From Cudoniella acicularis (taxonomy: Eukaryota > Ascomycota > Leotiomycetes > Helotiales > Helotiaceae), in NCBI GenBank assembly GCA_013054445.1, contig JAAMPI010000510.1, positions 1 through 33,971 of the forward strand: a stretch of 33,971 bases of DNA, written 5' to 3'. Position numbers and translations under genes: made by a program. The notes below the pieces were generated by a model, which saw only the letters and a list, made by a program, of their open reading frames with translations, was not told the origin of the DNA and made no database searches. Within the stretch, counting starts at the first letter, position 1; each line of letters begins with the position of its first letter. Positions 33,778-33,971 of the stretch are shown here, piece by piece.

Positions 33778-33971
33778 TCACAATATTTTAATTAGGAGTA
33801 GACCACCTATGGCATTCTATTAATACATGAACCCAATGCTCTTGCTTTAATATCAGCTTATTTATCTAATCTTGTGGTATTCTATCCTATTCTTCGAGGA
33901 CCATAGCTTCCATTTCGGCCTCAGTCGTAGGCTGCCTACGGCGTCTGTGCAATGCTTGCTTAATCCGCCTC
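33711..33971 (-). mobile_element. Tc1/mariner-like DNA transposon, 3' part, truncated by window end
   Basis: The minus-strand frame from 33971 down to TAA 33788-33790 reads like the C-terminus of a fungal Tc1/mariner (DDE) transposase: QPTTEAEMEAMVLEE, INKLILKQEHWVHVLIE, WSTPN at the end. Two stops interrupt it, TAG 33887-33889 and TAG 33866-33868, both at positions where Trp (TGG) is expected. The non-coding part down to about 33711 would be the element end. The MFS homology stops exactly at the TA dinucleotide 33709-33710, the target these elements use. The terminal inverted repeat cannot be checked because the other end is outside the window. Confidence 0.65.
33788..33971 (-). pseudogene. 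Transposase C-terminal fragment (Tc1/mariner type) with two stops
   Basis: Partial reading frame inside the mobile element. The order of conserved pieces (EAEMEAMVLEE, then DRIPQD, INKLILKQEHWVHVL, WSTPN) matches the end of fungal Tc1/mariner-type transposases as I know them. The two TAG codons are G-to-A changes of TGG, which is C-to-T on the plus strand, fitting RIP. The catalytic DDE residues lie upstream, outside the window. Confidence 0.65.

Noticed and set aside
1..33971. tRNA, rRNA or CRISPR features
   Set aside because: A visual scan found no B-box (GGTTCGANTCC) with a matching A-box, no rRNA-like sequence, and no regularly spaced repeats. A tRNAscan-SE and Infernal run would settle this.
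1..33971. Biosynthetic gene cluster or operon-like system
   Set aside because: The neighbours are unrelated housekeeping genes and pseudogenes on both strands; no core biosynthetic enzyme is present.

Overview
The window looks like nuclear DNA of a filamentous ascomycete. Coding regions are split by short GT-AG introns (about 47-190 nt) with CTAAC/CTGAC-type branch sites, and the conserved genes match fungal families. Two families seen here as broken copies (2EXR and SprT-like) are, from general knowledge, expanded in Leotiomycetes, so that class is my best guess; the class call is an inference.

Layout. (1) 1-1328, minus: 5' part of a TEA/ATTS transcription factor of the AbaA/TEC1 type, cut by the window edge. 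(2) 2327-5043, minus: complete MRD1, a five-RRM rRNA-processing protein. (3) 5536-6280, plus: complete LC8 dynein light chain in six exons, divergent from MRD1. (4) 7464-8322: 2EXR-family pseudogene, followed by an AT-rich stretch to about 10740. (5) 10741-11300: pyrimidine-rich, promoter-like plus-strand sequence with no gene behind it. (6) 11926-12560, minus: broken DUF2237 gene. (7) 12561-18394: long region without a supportable gene; its last part is the leader of the next gene. (8) 18395-20601, plus: ELL-like RNA polymerase II elongation factor with one apparent frame break. (9) 21700-24090: two degraded minus-strand reading frames of unknown family and a local duplication. (10) 24400-29500: two orphan ORFs and a SprT-like metallopeptidase reading frame with two internal stops, in AT-rich DNA. 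(11) 29958-31155, plus: intact MCR1, mitochondrial NADH-cytochrome b5 reductase. (12) 31719-33777, plus: decayed MFS transporter whose 3' end stops at a TA dinucleotide, next to a Tc1/mariner-like transposase remnant (33788-33971, minus).

The genes do not form an operon or a biosynthetic cluster. Intact housekeeping genes (MRD1, LC8, MCR1) alternate with decaying, mostly lineage-specific genes. Two damage types recur: stop codons that a single C-to-T (or G-to-A) change would produce, as in repeat-induced point mutation (RIP), and frame breaks that all correspond to one missing base. I found no clearly new biological system. The most useful leads are this damage pattern, the transposon-severed transporter, and the SprT-like frame that keeps its zinc-site motifs despite two stops, each inside a 36-nt frame-neutral GT..AG segment.
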